Shown: positions 33,454 through 43,582 of the stretch, in pieces
Position numbering within the stretch: position 1 is the stretch's first letter
Layout of the letters: every line of letters begins with the position of its first letter
Origin: Deltaproteobacteria bacterium
Lineage (GTDB): Bacteria; Myxococcota; XYA12-FULL-58-9
Length of the DNA stretch: 64,000 bases
Assembly: GCA_016218825.1 (NCBI GenBank)
Contig: JACRCV010000056.1
Location: forward strand, 1-64,000
Direction of reading: 5' to 3'
Made by a program: the position numbers and the translations under genes
The notes under the pieces: model-generated
Databases searched by the model: none
What the model saw: only the letters and a program-made list of their open reading frames with translations
What the model was told of the DNA's origin: nothing

Positions 33454-33546
33454 CTCGCCCCCGCCCCACCCGGGGGCGGGGGTCGGGGGGTGGGGGTGGG
33501 GAGCGCGGCCGCAGCGGCCGCGCGGGAATCAAAGGCAGGTGAAGGA
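33454..33546 (-). repeat. Dispersed hairpin repeat, copy B (two hairpins and G-rich plus-strand arm)
   Basis: Minus strand CACCTGCCTTTGATTCCC-GCGCGGCCG-CTG-CGGCCGCGC-TCCCCACCCCCA ... CCCCCGCCCC-CGGGT-GGGGCGGGGG. Confidence 0.85.
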
Positions 33547-33549
33547 GGC

Positions 33550-34041
33550 CTAAACGCGAAAGCCCGGCTCGAGCTGGTCATAGGTGTCCCGGATGTGCTG
33601 CGAGATGATCTTGGTCTCGGAGAGCACCGGCATGAAGTTGGTGTCGCCCGACCAGCGCGGCACCACGTGGTAGTGCAGGTGATCCGGGATGCCGGCGCCG
33701 GCGGCCGGGCCGAGGTTCATACCGACGTTCATCGCGTGTGGCTCGAGGATCTTCTGCAACACCGTCACGGCCACGAGCAGCGTCTGGTGCAGCTCGGTGA
33801 AGGTCTCCGGGTCGAGAGCGTCGAGCCGCCCGGCGTGAGTGAGCGGCAACACCAGCAAGTGCCCGTTGTTGTATGGGTACTTGTTCATCAACACGAAGGT
33901 CTTGCGGCCGCGATAGAGAACCAGCCGCTCGCGGTCGTCACCGGGGCTCGCGAGCGCGCAGAAGACACACGTCTGCGGCGGCTCCCGCACGGAGTCCTTG
34001 ATGTACTCCATGCGCCAGGGAGCCCAGAGGCGTTCAGTCAC
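33550..34041 (-). CDS. HIT-family hydrolase
   Basis: Zn-binding-like N-terminus CVFCALA and HIT-like motif DHLHYHVVPRW. Confidence 0.9.
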   Translation of the reverse strand: MTERLWAPWRMEYIKDSVREPPQTCVFCALASPGDDRERLVLYRGRKTFVLMNKYPYNNGHLLVLPLTHAGRLDALDPETFTELHQTLLVAVTVLQKILEPHAMNVGMNLGPAAGAGIPDHLHYHVVPRWSGDTNFMPVLSETKIISQHIRDTYDQLEPGFRV

Positions 34042-34052
34042 GAGGGGGAGAG

Positions 34053-34406
34053 CTATGCGGAAGCCGAGGTCTCGGACTCGTCGTCGTCGTCCTCGGCGCG
34101 GTTCTTGACGATGGGGTACTTGAGGCGGCCGTCGTTGACGCGCTCGCGCAGCTCGTGGCCGACGGTGAAGAACGGCACCCGCTTGGGAGGCACCGCGATC
34201 GAGTCGCCGGTCTTCGGGTTGCGGCCCATCCGTGCCCTGCGATGCCGGACGGAAAAGCTCCCAAACCCGCGGATTTCGATGCGGTCACCCTTGCCCAGAG
34301 CGTCGGTCATCGAGTCGAAGATCGTGTTCACCACGATCTCGACATCGCGGGCCGACAGGTGCGGCATCTTGGTCGCGACGGCTTGGATCAAGCTACTCTT
34401 GGTCAT
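34053..34406 (-). CDS. ihfB: Integration host factor subunit beta / HU-family protein
   Basis: MTKSSLIQAVATKMPHLSARDVEIVVNTIFDSM...GDRIEIRGFGSFSVRHRRARMGRNPKTGDSI; next to rpsA. Confidence 0.88.
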   Translation of the reverse strand: MTKSSLIQAVATKMPHLSARDVEIVVNTIFDSMTDALGKGDRIEIRGFGSFSVRHRRARMGRNPKTGDSIAVPPKRVPFFTVGHELRERVNDGRLKYPIVKNRAEDDDDESETSASA

Positions 34407-34470
34407 AGTCGCTCAAGCCTCCATACGGGCGCATACCATTGCTCGAAGTTCAGGACAACCAGGGTCGGTC

Positions 34471-36195
<1,725 letters not shown>

Positions 36196-36357
36196 ACGCT
36201 CTCCGGCACTATGCAGTGCAACATCCCGGCCCTAAAGCCGGACCGACGTTTAGCGGCGAAAAGCGCCGCAGACACTGCGCCGTAGCCCACGCGCAGGTGC
36301 ACCCGTCGGGATTGGGGTTTACGAATCAGGCTACTCGATCGACATGACGGCCGCATG

Positions 36358-36555
36358 CTATCGGCGCGTGCGGCTCATGCTGCGGCGCCGTCTCTTCTCG
36401 GCAGCGCGCTGCTTCTCTTTCTTGCGGATCGAGGGCTTCAAGTAGTGCTCGCGGCGCCGAACCTCTTTCAGAATTCCGGCGGCCTCGACCTTCTTCTTGA
36501 AGCGCTTCAGGGCCTTCTCAAACGGCTCCCCCTCTTTCACTACAACCTTGGTCAC
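36358..36555 (-). CDS. rpsU: 30S ribosomal protein S21
   Basis: [51 protein letters not shown] start likely. Confidence 0.9.
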   Translation of the reverse strand: MTKVVVKEGEPFEKALKRFKKKVEAAGILKEVRRREHYLKPSIRKKEKQRAAEKRRRRSMSRTRR

Positions 36556-36682
36556 GCTCGACGATCCTCCTTCCGAAATACTCTCGCCCCACGGATCCCC
36601 CGTTGAGCGGCGGCGCATTGTACGTACCTGAGACTGAAATGCAAGCAGAAACGGCGGAAAAGCGGTGCCGACGCCGCCTCGA

Positions 36683-38563
36683 TCACTTCGGCAGCTCGAT
36701 GCCGGTCACCTTCACCACCTCCTCGGCGGTGGTGAGCCCGAGCGCCAGGCGCTCCAGGGCACACGCACGCAGCGTCCGCATCCCGGCCCCGAGCGCCGCT
36801 TGGCGCAGCGTCAGCTCGGTGGCCGCCTCGGTCACGAGCGCCGCCAACGCCGGCGTCAGATCGAGCATCTCGAAGATGCCGACGCGCCCGTAGTACCCGG
36901 TGCCGCGACAGGTCACACAACCGGCGCCCTCCATCGTGCCGGCGTAAGTGCCCCGCGTCTCCTCGCGGATGCCCAGCGCCAACAGCTCTTGCGCCGACAG
37001 CGGCGCCGGCCGCTTGCAGTCCTTGCAGATCCGCCGCACCAACCGCTGCGCCATGACCCCGATGACCGACGACGCGATGAGGAAGGGCGGCACCCCGAGG
37101 TCCTGCAGGCGGGTGATCGCCCCCACCGAGTCGTTGGTGTGCAGGGTCGACAGCACCAGGTGCCCGGTGAGCGCCGCCTGCACCGCCATCTCCGCGGTCG
37201 GCTTGTCGCGGATCTCGCCGACCATGATGATGTCCGGATCCTGGCGGAGGATGGCGCGCATCGTGTCGGGGAAGTCGAGGCCGATCTTCGGCTGCGCCGC
37301 GGTCTGGTTGAAGCGGTCGGTGATCATCTCGATCGGATCTTCGACCGTGGTCACGTTGACGCTCTCGTCGGCGAGGGTCTTCAAGGTCGCGTAGAGCGTC
37401 GTCGTCTTGCCGCTGCCGGTCGGGCCGGTGATGAGCACGAGCCCGTGCGGTAGGTCGATCCAGCGCTTGAAGACCGCGAGGTCGGAGGCGTCGAAGCCCA
37501 AGTCCGGCAGGTCTTGCAGCAGGTTCTCCGGATCGAAGATGCGGATCACCACCTTCTCGCCGAAGGCGGTGGGCAAGGTCGACACCCGCAGCTCGACCTC
37601 GCGCTCTCCCATCATCGTCTTGATGCGGCCGTCTTGCGGCCGGCGCTTCTCGGCGATGTCCATCCGCGACAGGGTCTTCACCCGTGACACCATCGCCGGC
37701 ACCACGGCGCGCGGGATGGTGTGGGTGTTGTGCAGCACGCCGTCGATCCGCAGCCGCACCTGGGCGTCGCCCTTCTTCGGCTCGAGGTGGATGTCGGAGG
37801 CCCGCTGATCGAAGGCGTAGCGCAGCAGGAAGTCGACGGCGTTCACCACGTGCTGGTCGGAGGCCTCGATCTCGCCGACGTTGCGCAAGCGCACCAGCTG
37901 CTCGAAGTCGGCGAACGGATCGCTTTGCCGCCCCGACTCGCGCGCCGCCGACTCGACGCTCTTCCTGAAGCCGTAGATCTCGGTGAGCGCCTTGACGATC
38001 TCCTTCTTCGCGGCCACCACGCGCCGGACCTGGCGACGGGCGATGCGCTTCAGGCTCTCGACCACCTCCTGATCGAACGGGTTCTCGATCGCGACCGTGA
38101 GCTCGGTCGCGGTCTCGGCGATCGGCAACACCACGTGGCGCAGCGCGAACGGCCGCGACAACGTCCGGGTCACGAGCGCCATGTCGAGGGCCAACGGATC
38201 GATCTTGTGGAAGCTCAGACCCACGGCGTCGGCGACCAGCGCGCCGAGCTCGCTCTCCCCCAGGCTCTTGCCGTCGGCGAGCGTCAACCCGAACGACGCG
38301 ATGAGCTCCACCGGGCTCACCTGATAGCGCGCCGCCGCGGCGCTCGAGCTGTCACCCTGCTCCTTGGCGTGCTGCAGCGCCACCCGGGCCCGCTGCGCCG
38401 GGGCCTTGACCTCGAGGTCGCGGCGCAGGCCGGCGCTGATGAGCGAGCGGGCCTCGAGCAGGCTCAACAGCCAATCGACGGTGAACGCCGGGTTACCGGC
38501 CGTCGGCGTCACGCCGACCATCACGGCTTGCTGGGTCAGATCGATGGCGGGCGGCTCGGCCAC
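36683..38563 (-). CDS. GspE/PilB-family secretion ATPase
   Basis: [17 protein letters not shown] Walker [38 protein letters not shown], tetracysteine CKDC...CVTC. Confidence 0.9.
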   Translation of the reverse strand: MAEPPAIDLTQQAVMVGVTPTAGNPAFTVDWLLSLLEARSLISAGLRRDLEVKAPAQRARVALQHAKEQGDSSSAAAARYQVSPVELIASFGLTLADGKSLGESELGALVADAVGLSFHKIDPLALDMALVTRTLSRPFALRHVVLPIAETATELTVAIENPFDQEVVESLKRIARRQVRRVVAAKKEIVKALTEIYGFRKSVESAARESGRQSDPFADFEQLVRLRNVGEIEASDQHVVNAVDFLLRYAFDQRASDIHLEPKKGDAQVRLRIDGVLHNTHTIPRAVVPAMVSRVKTLSRMDIAEKRRPQDGRIKTMMGEREVELRVSTLPTAFGEKVVIRIFDPENLLQDLPDLGFDASDLAVFKRWIDLPHGLVLITGPTGSGKTTTLYATLKTLADESVNVTTVEDPIEMITDRFNQTAAQPKIGLDFPDTMRAILRQDPDIIMVGEIRDKPTAEMAVQAALTGHLVLSTLHTNDSVGAITRLQDLGVPPFLIASSVIGVMAQRLVRRICKDCKRPAPLSAQELLALGIREETRGTYAGTMEGAGCVTCRGTGYYGRVGIFEMLDLTPALAALVTEAATELTLRQAALGAGMRTLRACALERLALGLTTAEEVVKVTGIELPK

Positions 38564-38573
38564 GGGGGCAGCG

Positions 38574-39884
38574 CTACATCAAGACGAGGCCGTCGTCGCC
38601 GAACTTCAGCTGCCCGGCGAGGATCGCTTGGGTGGTCTTGGCGCGCTCTTCGGAGAGCTCGCTGATGTGGGCCAAGAGCTGCGGGTGGGTGGAGACGATC
38701 TCGGAGAAGGTCTTGCGCGGCAGCTTCAAGATGATCGACTTGCGGATGGTCTTGATGCTGGCAGACACCGGCTGGTTCGTGAGCAACGACATCTCGCCGA
38801 ACACGTCGCCCTCTTTGAGGTGGGCCAAGACCTGCTTCTTGCCGTCGGTCTTCTTCGCGACCTCGACCTTGCCGGCGAGCAACATGTAGAGCCCGTCGCC
38901 CTTCTGGCCCTCTTCGAGGATCTTCTCGTTCGCCGGCACCTCGCGGCTCTTGAACTTCTCGACCAGTGACTTGCGCTGCTCGCCGTCGAGCGGCTTGAAG
39001 ATCGGCGAGGTCGCCATCAGGTTCGACAGCAGCCGCTGGCGGTAGAACTTCAACAGGATGTTCTTCACCGACGGGAAGTTGGCGACCACCTGGTCCAAGA
39101 CGTCGCGCGACACCTCGAAGAGCAGGGTCTCCTCGGCGGCGATGACGCTCGCGGAGCGTGGCGCCTCCGAGAGCAGCGCCATCTCGCCGAAGAAGGTGCC
39201 GTCGCCCAGGTGAGCCAGGATGACCTCGGAGCCCTTCTCGCTGGTCTTGGTGATCTTCACCTTGCCGTGGGAGATGATGAACATCGAGGTGTCGACGTCG
39301 CCCTCGCGGATGACGACCTCGCCCGGCAACGTCGAGCGCATGCGCATCTGCTCGAGCAGCTGGATGAAGGCGTTCTTCGGCAGGTCGGAGAACAACGGGA
39401 TCGTCGGCAGCTCGGGCGGCGGCGGGGTCTCGGCCTCGACCACCACGACCTCTTCGTCCGACACCGTCGGGATCTCGTCGCCGGCGGCGCGCGGCAACGG
39501 CGGCGGTGCGGCGACCGGCGGTGGCGCGGTGAACCCGGCCGGCAACGCGGTCGCGGCGCGGCCGGTCTTCTTGGCGTAGAGATCGGCGAGCATCGCCTGG
39601 GTCGCGGTGTGCTGCGGATCGATCTCGAGGATCAGCTTGCAGGCGGCGATCGCCTTCAACAGCAGGCCGTCGGCGCCGTAGACCTCGGCGACCTTGGTGT
39701 ACGAGCCGATGGCCTCGGCGCCGCGATCGAGCTTGCGCAGGATGTCGCCGCACTTCAGCTGCGCGGTGAGGTCGTTCGGATCCTGCTCCAGGACGACCTT
39801 GTAGACCTCGAGCGCCTTGTCGAGCTTGCCCTTGACCACCAGACCGGCGGCGTCGTCCTTCAGCTTGCGGAGCTTGTCACTCAT
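38574..39884 (-). CDS. TPR + tandem cyclic nucleotide-binding domain protein
   Basis: N-terminal TPR-like helices; two CNB-like segments (VVIREGDVDTSMFIISHGKVKIT...FGEMALLSEAPRSASVIA and KILEEGQKGDGLYMLLAGKVEVA...FGEMSLLTNQPVSASIKT). Confidence 0.85.
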   Translation of the reverse strand: MSDKLRKLKDDAAGLVVKGKLDKALEVYKVVLEQDPNDLTAQLKCGDILRKLDRGAEAIGSYTKVAEVYGADGLLLKAIAACKLILEIDPQHTATQAMLADLYAKKTGRAATALPAGFTAPPPVAAPPPLPRAAGDEIPTVSDEEVVVVEAETPPPPELPTIPLFSDLPKNAFIQLLEQMRMRSTLPGEVVIREGDVDTSMFIISHGKVKITKTSEKGSEVILAHLGDGTFFGEMALLSEAPRSASVIAAEETLLFEVSRDVLDQVVANFPSVKNILLKFYRQRLLSNLMATSPIFKPLDGEQRKSLVEKFKSREVPANEKILEEGQKGDGLYMLLAGKVEVAKKTDGKKQVLAHLKEGDVFGEMSLLTNQPVSASIKTIRKSIILKLPRKTFSEIVSTHPQLLAHISELSEERAKTTQAILAGQLKFGDDGLVLM

Positions 39885-39906
39885 CGGCGGTTGACCCCGG
39901 GCTCGT

Positions 39907-40746
39907 TTAGCGCGGCCGTCTTTGCCGGTCAACCGGCCGGTGCGCCTTCGGCGCTCGTTCGGGCGCCGCCGCCTTGCCGACCCAGCTCTGCAGCCGGCGG
40001 ATCTCGGCGTTGGTGAGGAAGCGCCAGGCCCCGGCCGCGAGCGGCTCCAGCGTGATGCCGCCGAAGTCGGTGCGGATCAACCGGATGACCCGGTGGCCGA
40101 CCGCCTCGCACATCTTCTTCACCTGATGGTGGCGGCCCTCGACGATCACCAGCTCCAGCCAGGTGTTGGCCGGGCTCTCGCGGACGATGCTCGCCGACGC
40201 CGGCGCGGTCGGCGGCGAGCGCGAGCCGTCCTCCTGGCGCAAGCGGACGCCGGCCTTGAGGCGCTCGATGGCCTTGGGGTCGACCTTGCCCTTGATCTTC
40301 ACGACGTAGGTCTTCGGGACGTGGTGCCGCGGGTGCAACAAGGCATGCGCCAGCTCGCCGTCGTTGGTGAGCATCAGCAAGCCCTCGGCGTCGAAGTCCA
40401 GGCGCCCCACCGGGTAGACGCGCGGCATCTCGCCCTCGTGCTGGCGCGGTCCCACCGCCCGGCTCATGCCGAGCACGTCCATCACCGTGGTGCGGCCCTC
40501 GGGATCGCTGACCGTGGTGACGACGTTCTTCGGCTTGTGCATCGCGATGTAGACCTTGGCCTGGGCCTCGAGGACGCCGTGGCCGTCGACCGCGATCCTG
40601 TCCACCGCCGGGTCGGCCTTGCTGCCGAGCGTCGACACCACCGCGCCGTTCACCTTGACCCGACCCTCTTTGATGTAGCGCTCCGCGGCGCGTCGCGAGG
40701 CGATGCCGGCCTGCGCCAAGATCTTCTGCAGTCGTTCACTCGCCAT
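39907..40746 (-). CDS. rluB: RluB-type 23S rRNA pseudouridine synthase
   Basis: S4 domain ERLQKILAQAGIASRRAAERYIKEGRV and VGRLDFDAEGLLMLTNDGELAHALLHP. Confidence 0.9.
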   Translation of the reverse strand: MASERLQKILAQAGIASRRAAERYIKEGRVKVNGAVVSTLGSKADPAVDRIAVDGHGVLEAQAKVYIAMHKPKNVVTTVSDPEGRTTVMDVLGMSRAVGPRQHEGEMPRVYPVGRLDFDAEGLLMLTNDGELAHALLHPRHHVPKTYVVKIKGKVDPKAIERLKAGVRLRQEDGSRSPPTAPASASIVRESPANTWLELVIVEGRHHQVKKMCEAVGHRVIRLIRTDFGGITLEPLAAGAWRFLTNAEIRRLQSWVGKAAAPERAPKAHRPVDRQRRPR

Positions 40747-40792
40747 GGGGGTCGCCTGTAACACCCGCCTCCGACAGCGGTCAATGGAAGGC

Positions 40793-41626
40793 TCAGTCGG
40801 GCTTCGCCGGCGGCGGCGGCGTCACGGCCTCGGGCTCGCCCGGTCCCGGCTCCACCGGCTCGTCGCCGGCCTCGTCCTGCAGCGCGATGCCTTGCGCCGC
40901 CAACGACTCGCGCGTCCGGCTCTCGGTCTCTTTGAGCCCGGAAACCGCCGACTCCAGCTCGAGGACCGCGGGCTCCTCGTCGAGCTTGAGCTTCTTGGCG
41001 CTCTCCGACAGATCCTTCAACGACAGCTGCGCCTCGAGCTCGTCGACCTCGGCGCGCGACTCGTCGGAGAGCTCGTGATACTCCTGCAAGGTTGGCAGCT
41101 GCGCCAGGTTGCTGATGTTGAAGAAGCTCAAGAACTCCTTGCTGGTGCCGTACAACGTCGGTAGCCCCGGCTCCTGCTTCTTGCCGACCATCCGCACCAG
41201 GTTGCGCTCGAGCAGCAGGTGCAAGGTGGCGGTGCAGTCGACGCCGCGGACGTGGTCCATCTCCGGCTTGGTCACCGGCTGGCGGTAGGCGATGATCGCC
41301 AGGGTCTCGAGCGCCGCCTTCGACAGCCGCACCGGCCGCTCCTCGCGCATCGCCCGGAGGACCGCGGCGTAGCGCACGTTGGTGCGAAACGAGATCCCCT
41401 CGGCGACGTCGACGAGCTGGAAGCCGCGGCTCGCCTCGGGGTCGCTCCACTTCGCCTTGAGCTCCGTGACCGCGGTGTTGACCGCCGCAGAGACTTCCTG
41501 GCGCTCGGCCTCGGGCAGCCCCGCCTGCAGTCGTTCGTAGACGTGTCTGATCTCGGTGAGGGTCAACGGCCCGCCGGCCGCGAACAACATCGCCTCGATC
41601 GCGTTGACCATCTCTTTCGGGTCCAT
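40793..41626 (-). CDS. scpB: Segregation and condensation protein B
   Basis: Winged-helix ScpB pattern IEAMLFAAGGPLT, ALETLAIIAYRQPVTKPEMDHVRGVDC. Confidence 0.92.
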   Translation of the reverse strand: MDPKEMVNAIEAMLFAAGGPLTLTEIRHVYERLQAGLPEAERQEVSAAVNTAVTELKAKWSDPEASRGFQLVDVAEGISFRTNVRYAAVLRAMREERPVRLSKAALETLAIIAYRQPVTKPEMDHVRGVDCTATLHLLLERNLVRMVGKKQEPGLPTLYGTSKEFLSFFNISNLAQLPTLQEYHELSDESRAEVDELEAQLSLKDLSESAKKLKLDEEPAVLELESAVSGLKETESRTRESLAAQGIALQDEAGDEPVEPGPGEPEAVTPPPPAKPD

Positions 41627-41629
41627 GGC

Positions 41630-43582
41630 TTATCCCGCGAGGAGCGTCTCGTCGCTCACGTGCTGCAGACGCTCGTTGGCCTCGGCCTCGCTCGCGAAGC
41701 GCGCCGCCAGGTAGAGCTCGCCGGTGTCGGACTCGTAGACCCGCAACAGCTGCAGCCGGGTCATCTCCAACAGCGCCAGGAAGGTCACGACGATGTCGAG
41801 GCGGGTGCCGAGCGGACCCAAGAGCTCCTGGAAGTTCACCGGACGCTGGCCGCTGATGGCGGTCACCAGGGTCCGCATCCGCAGCGCCACCGAGGCCTGC
41901 TCCATCACGACCTGATGGCGGAACTCGGGCTTCTGCCGCGAAAGCACGGCGTCGAAGGCCTCGATCAACGCGAAGATGCTGACCTCTTTGAGCGGCACGT
42001 CGCTCTTGTCGAACACCAGGCGCTCCGGCTCGCGGCCGAAGGTGTCGCGACCGAACCAATGGAAGCGATCGAGGGTCTCCGCGGCGCTCTTGAACTTCTG
42101 ATACTCGAGCAGCCGCCGCACCAGCTCGGCCCGCGGATCGACCTCTTCTTCGTCCTCGACGTCGTCGGTCGACGGCAAGAGCATCCGCGACTTGATGTGC
42201 AAGAGCTCCGCCGCCATGAACATGAACTCGCTGGCGACGTCGATGTTCAGATCCTCCATGACCTTCAAGTACTCGAGGTAGCGCTCGCAGACGAACGCCA
42301 TCGGGATGTCGAAGACGTCGAGCTCGTGGCGGCGGATCAGGAACAGCAGCAGATCCAAGGGCCCCGCGAACGAGTCCAGATCCACCTGGTAGAGGGCGTG
42401 GCCGCTCTCCGGCGCCGGCACGTAGTCCTTCGGCACCTCGATCGCCGCCTTCTTCGCGGCGAGCTGCGCGGCCTGGCGCGCCGCCTCTTCTTCGACCGCC
42501 TTGCGGGCCGCCTCCTCTTCGGCCGCCTTGCGGGCCGCCTCCTCTTCGGCGGCCTGGCGCGCGGCGGCCGCCTCCATCGCCGCCACTTCCTCGGCGTGTT
42601 TTTCGGCCGCGGCCCTGAGCGCCTGCTCCAAGGCGATGCGGGCGGCCTCCTGCTCCGCGGCGATGCGGGCGGCTTCCGCGGCGGCTGCCCGCGCCTGCTC
42701 CGCCGCGACTGCCGCGAGCCGCTCGGCTTCGGCCGCTGCCGCGCGCGCCTGTTCCTCCGCGGCGCGACGTGCGTGCTCGGCCTCGATCGCCGCGAGCCGG
42801 GCTCGCTCTGCCTCGGCGGCGACCCGTGCCGCTTCTGCCTCGGCCGCCTGGCGGGTCCGTTCGGCTTCGAGCGCCTGGAGCCGCTCCCGCTCGGCTTCGG
42901 CGGCCTGGCGCGCCTCTTCCTCGGCGGCTTTGCGGGCCCGCTCGGCTTCGAGGGCCGCGAGCCGTGTTCGCTCCGCTTCGGCGGCCTGGCGTTGCGTCTC
43001 CACCTCGATGGCTGCGCGCCGGGCTCGCTCTGCCTCGGCGGCGACCCGTGCCGCTTCTGCCTCGGCCGCCTGGCGGGCCCGTTCGGCTTCGAGCGCTTGG
43101 AGCCGCTCCCGCTCGGCTTCGGCGGCCTGGCGCGCCTCTTCCTCGGCGGCTTTGCGGACCCGCTCGGCTTCGAGGGCCGCGAGCCGTGCGCGCTCCGCTT
43201 CGACGGCCTGGCGTTGGTTCTCCGCCTCGATGGCCGCGCGCCGCGCTCGCTCTGCCTCGGCGGCCTCGCGTGCCTCGCGTGCCTCGCTCTGCCGGACCGC
43301 TTCCTCGACCGCCTGGCGCTTGTTCTCGGTTTCGAGGGCCGCGCGTCGCTCCGCCTCGCGCCGGGCGCTGTCGCGCGCCGCCTCGTCCTTGGCCGCGTCG
43401 ATCTCTTCGAACTCGGCGTCGACGACGTTCCCGGCCGCGGTCGCGGTCGCCGCGAGCTTGGGCGCCTCTTCGGGGCCGGCGCCGAGGGCCTGCTGGGATG
43501 TCGGCTTCCGGCCGAACCATCGTCCAAACACTCTGAGCGCGACGGCCTTGACGCGCCGAAAGAGAGCCACAAACCGGTTCAA
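41630..43582 (-). CDS. scpA: ScpA kleisin fused to a long N-terminal Ala/Glu/Arg-rich helical region
   Basis: C-terminal ~260 aa is ScpA (VDLDSFAGPLDLLLFLIRRHELDVFDIPMAFVCERYLEYL...EFMFMAAELLHIKSRMLLP); upstream continuous ORF of ~390 aa TolA-like helix. Confidence 0.85.
   Translation of the reverse strand: MNRFVALFRRVKAVALRVFGRWFGRKPTSQQALGAGPEEAPKLAATATAAGNVVDAEFEEIDAAKDEAARDSARREAERRAALETENKRQAVEEAVRQSEAREAREAAEAERARRAAIEAENQRQAVEAERARLAALEAERVRKAAEEEARQAAEAERERLQALEAERARQAAEAEAARVAAEAERARRAAIEVETQRQAAEAERTRLAALEAERARKAAEEEARQAAEAERERLQALEAERTRQAAEAEAARVAAEAERARLAAIEAEHARRAAEEQARAAAAEAERLAAVAAEQARAAAAEAARIAAEQEAARIALEQALRAAAEKHAEEVAAMEAAAARQAAEEEAARKAAEEEAARKAVEEEAARQAAQLAAKKAAIEVPKDYVPAPESGHALYQVDLDSFAGPLDLLLFLIRRHELDVFDIPMAFVCERYLEYLKVMEDLNIDVASEFMFMAAELLHIKSRMLLPSTDDVEDEEEVDPRAELVRRLLEYQKFKSAAETLDRFHWFGRDTFGREPERLVFDKSDVPLKEVSIFALIEAFDAVLSRQKPEFRHQVVMEQASVALRMRTLVTAISGQRPVNFQELLGPLGTRLDIVVTFLALLEMTRLQLLRVYESDTGELYLAARFASEAEANERLQHVSDETLLAG
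42801..43244 (-). repeat. 222-bp tandem repeat (two copies) encoding 74-aa helical units inside the scpA ORF
   Basis: GCTCGCTCTGCCTCGGCGGC... recurs at 42801 and 43023, with its start again at 43245; protein units AERARRAAIE...ARVAAE. Confidence 0.9.

Noticed and set aside
40650-43520. 956-aa minus-strand ORF rich in Arg/Gly
   Set aside because: Alternate frame of scpA/scpB; no domain, Arg/Gly bias expected from out-of-frame GC-rich repeat.
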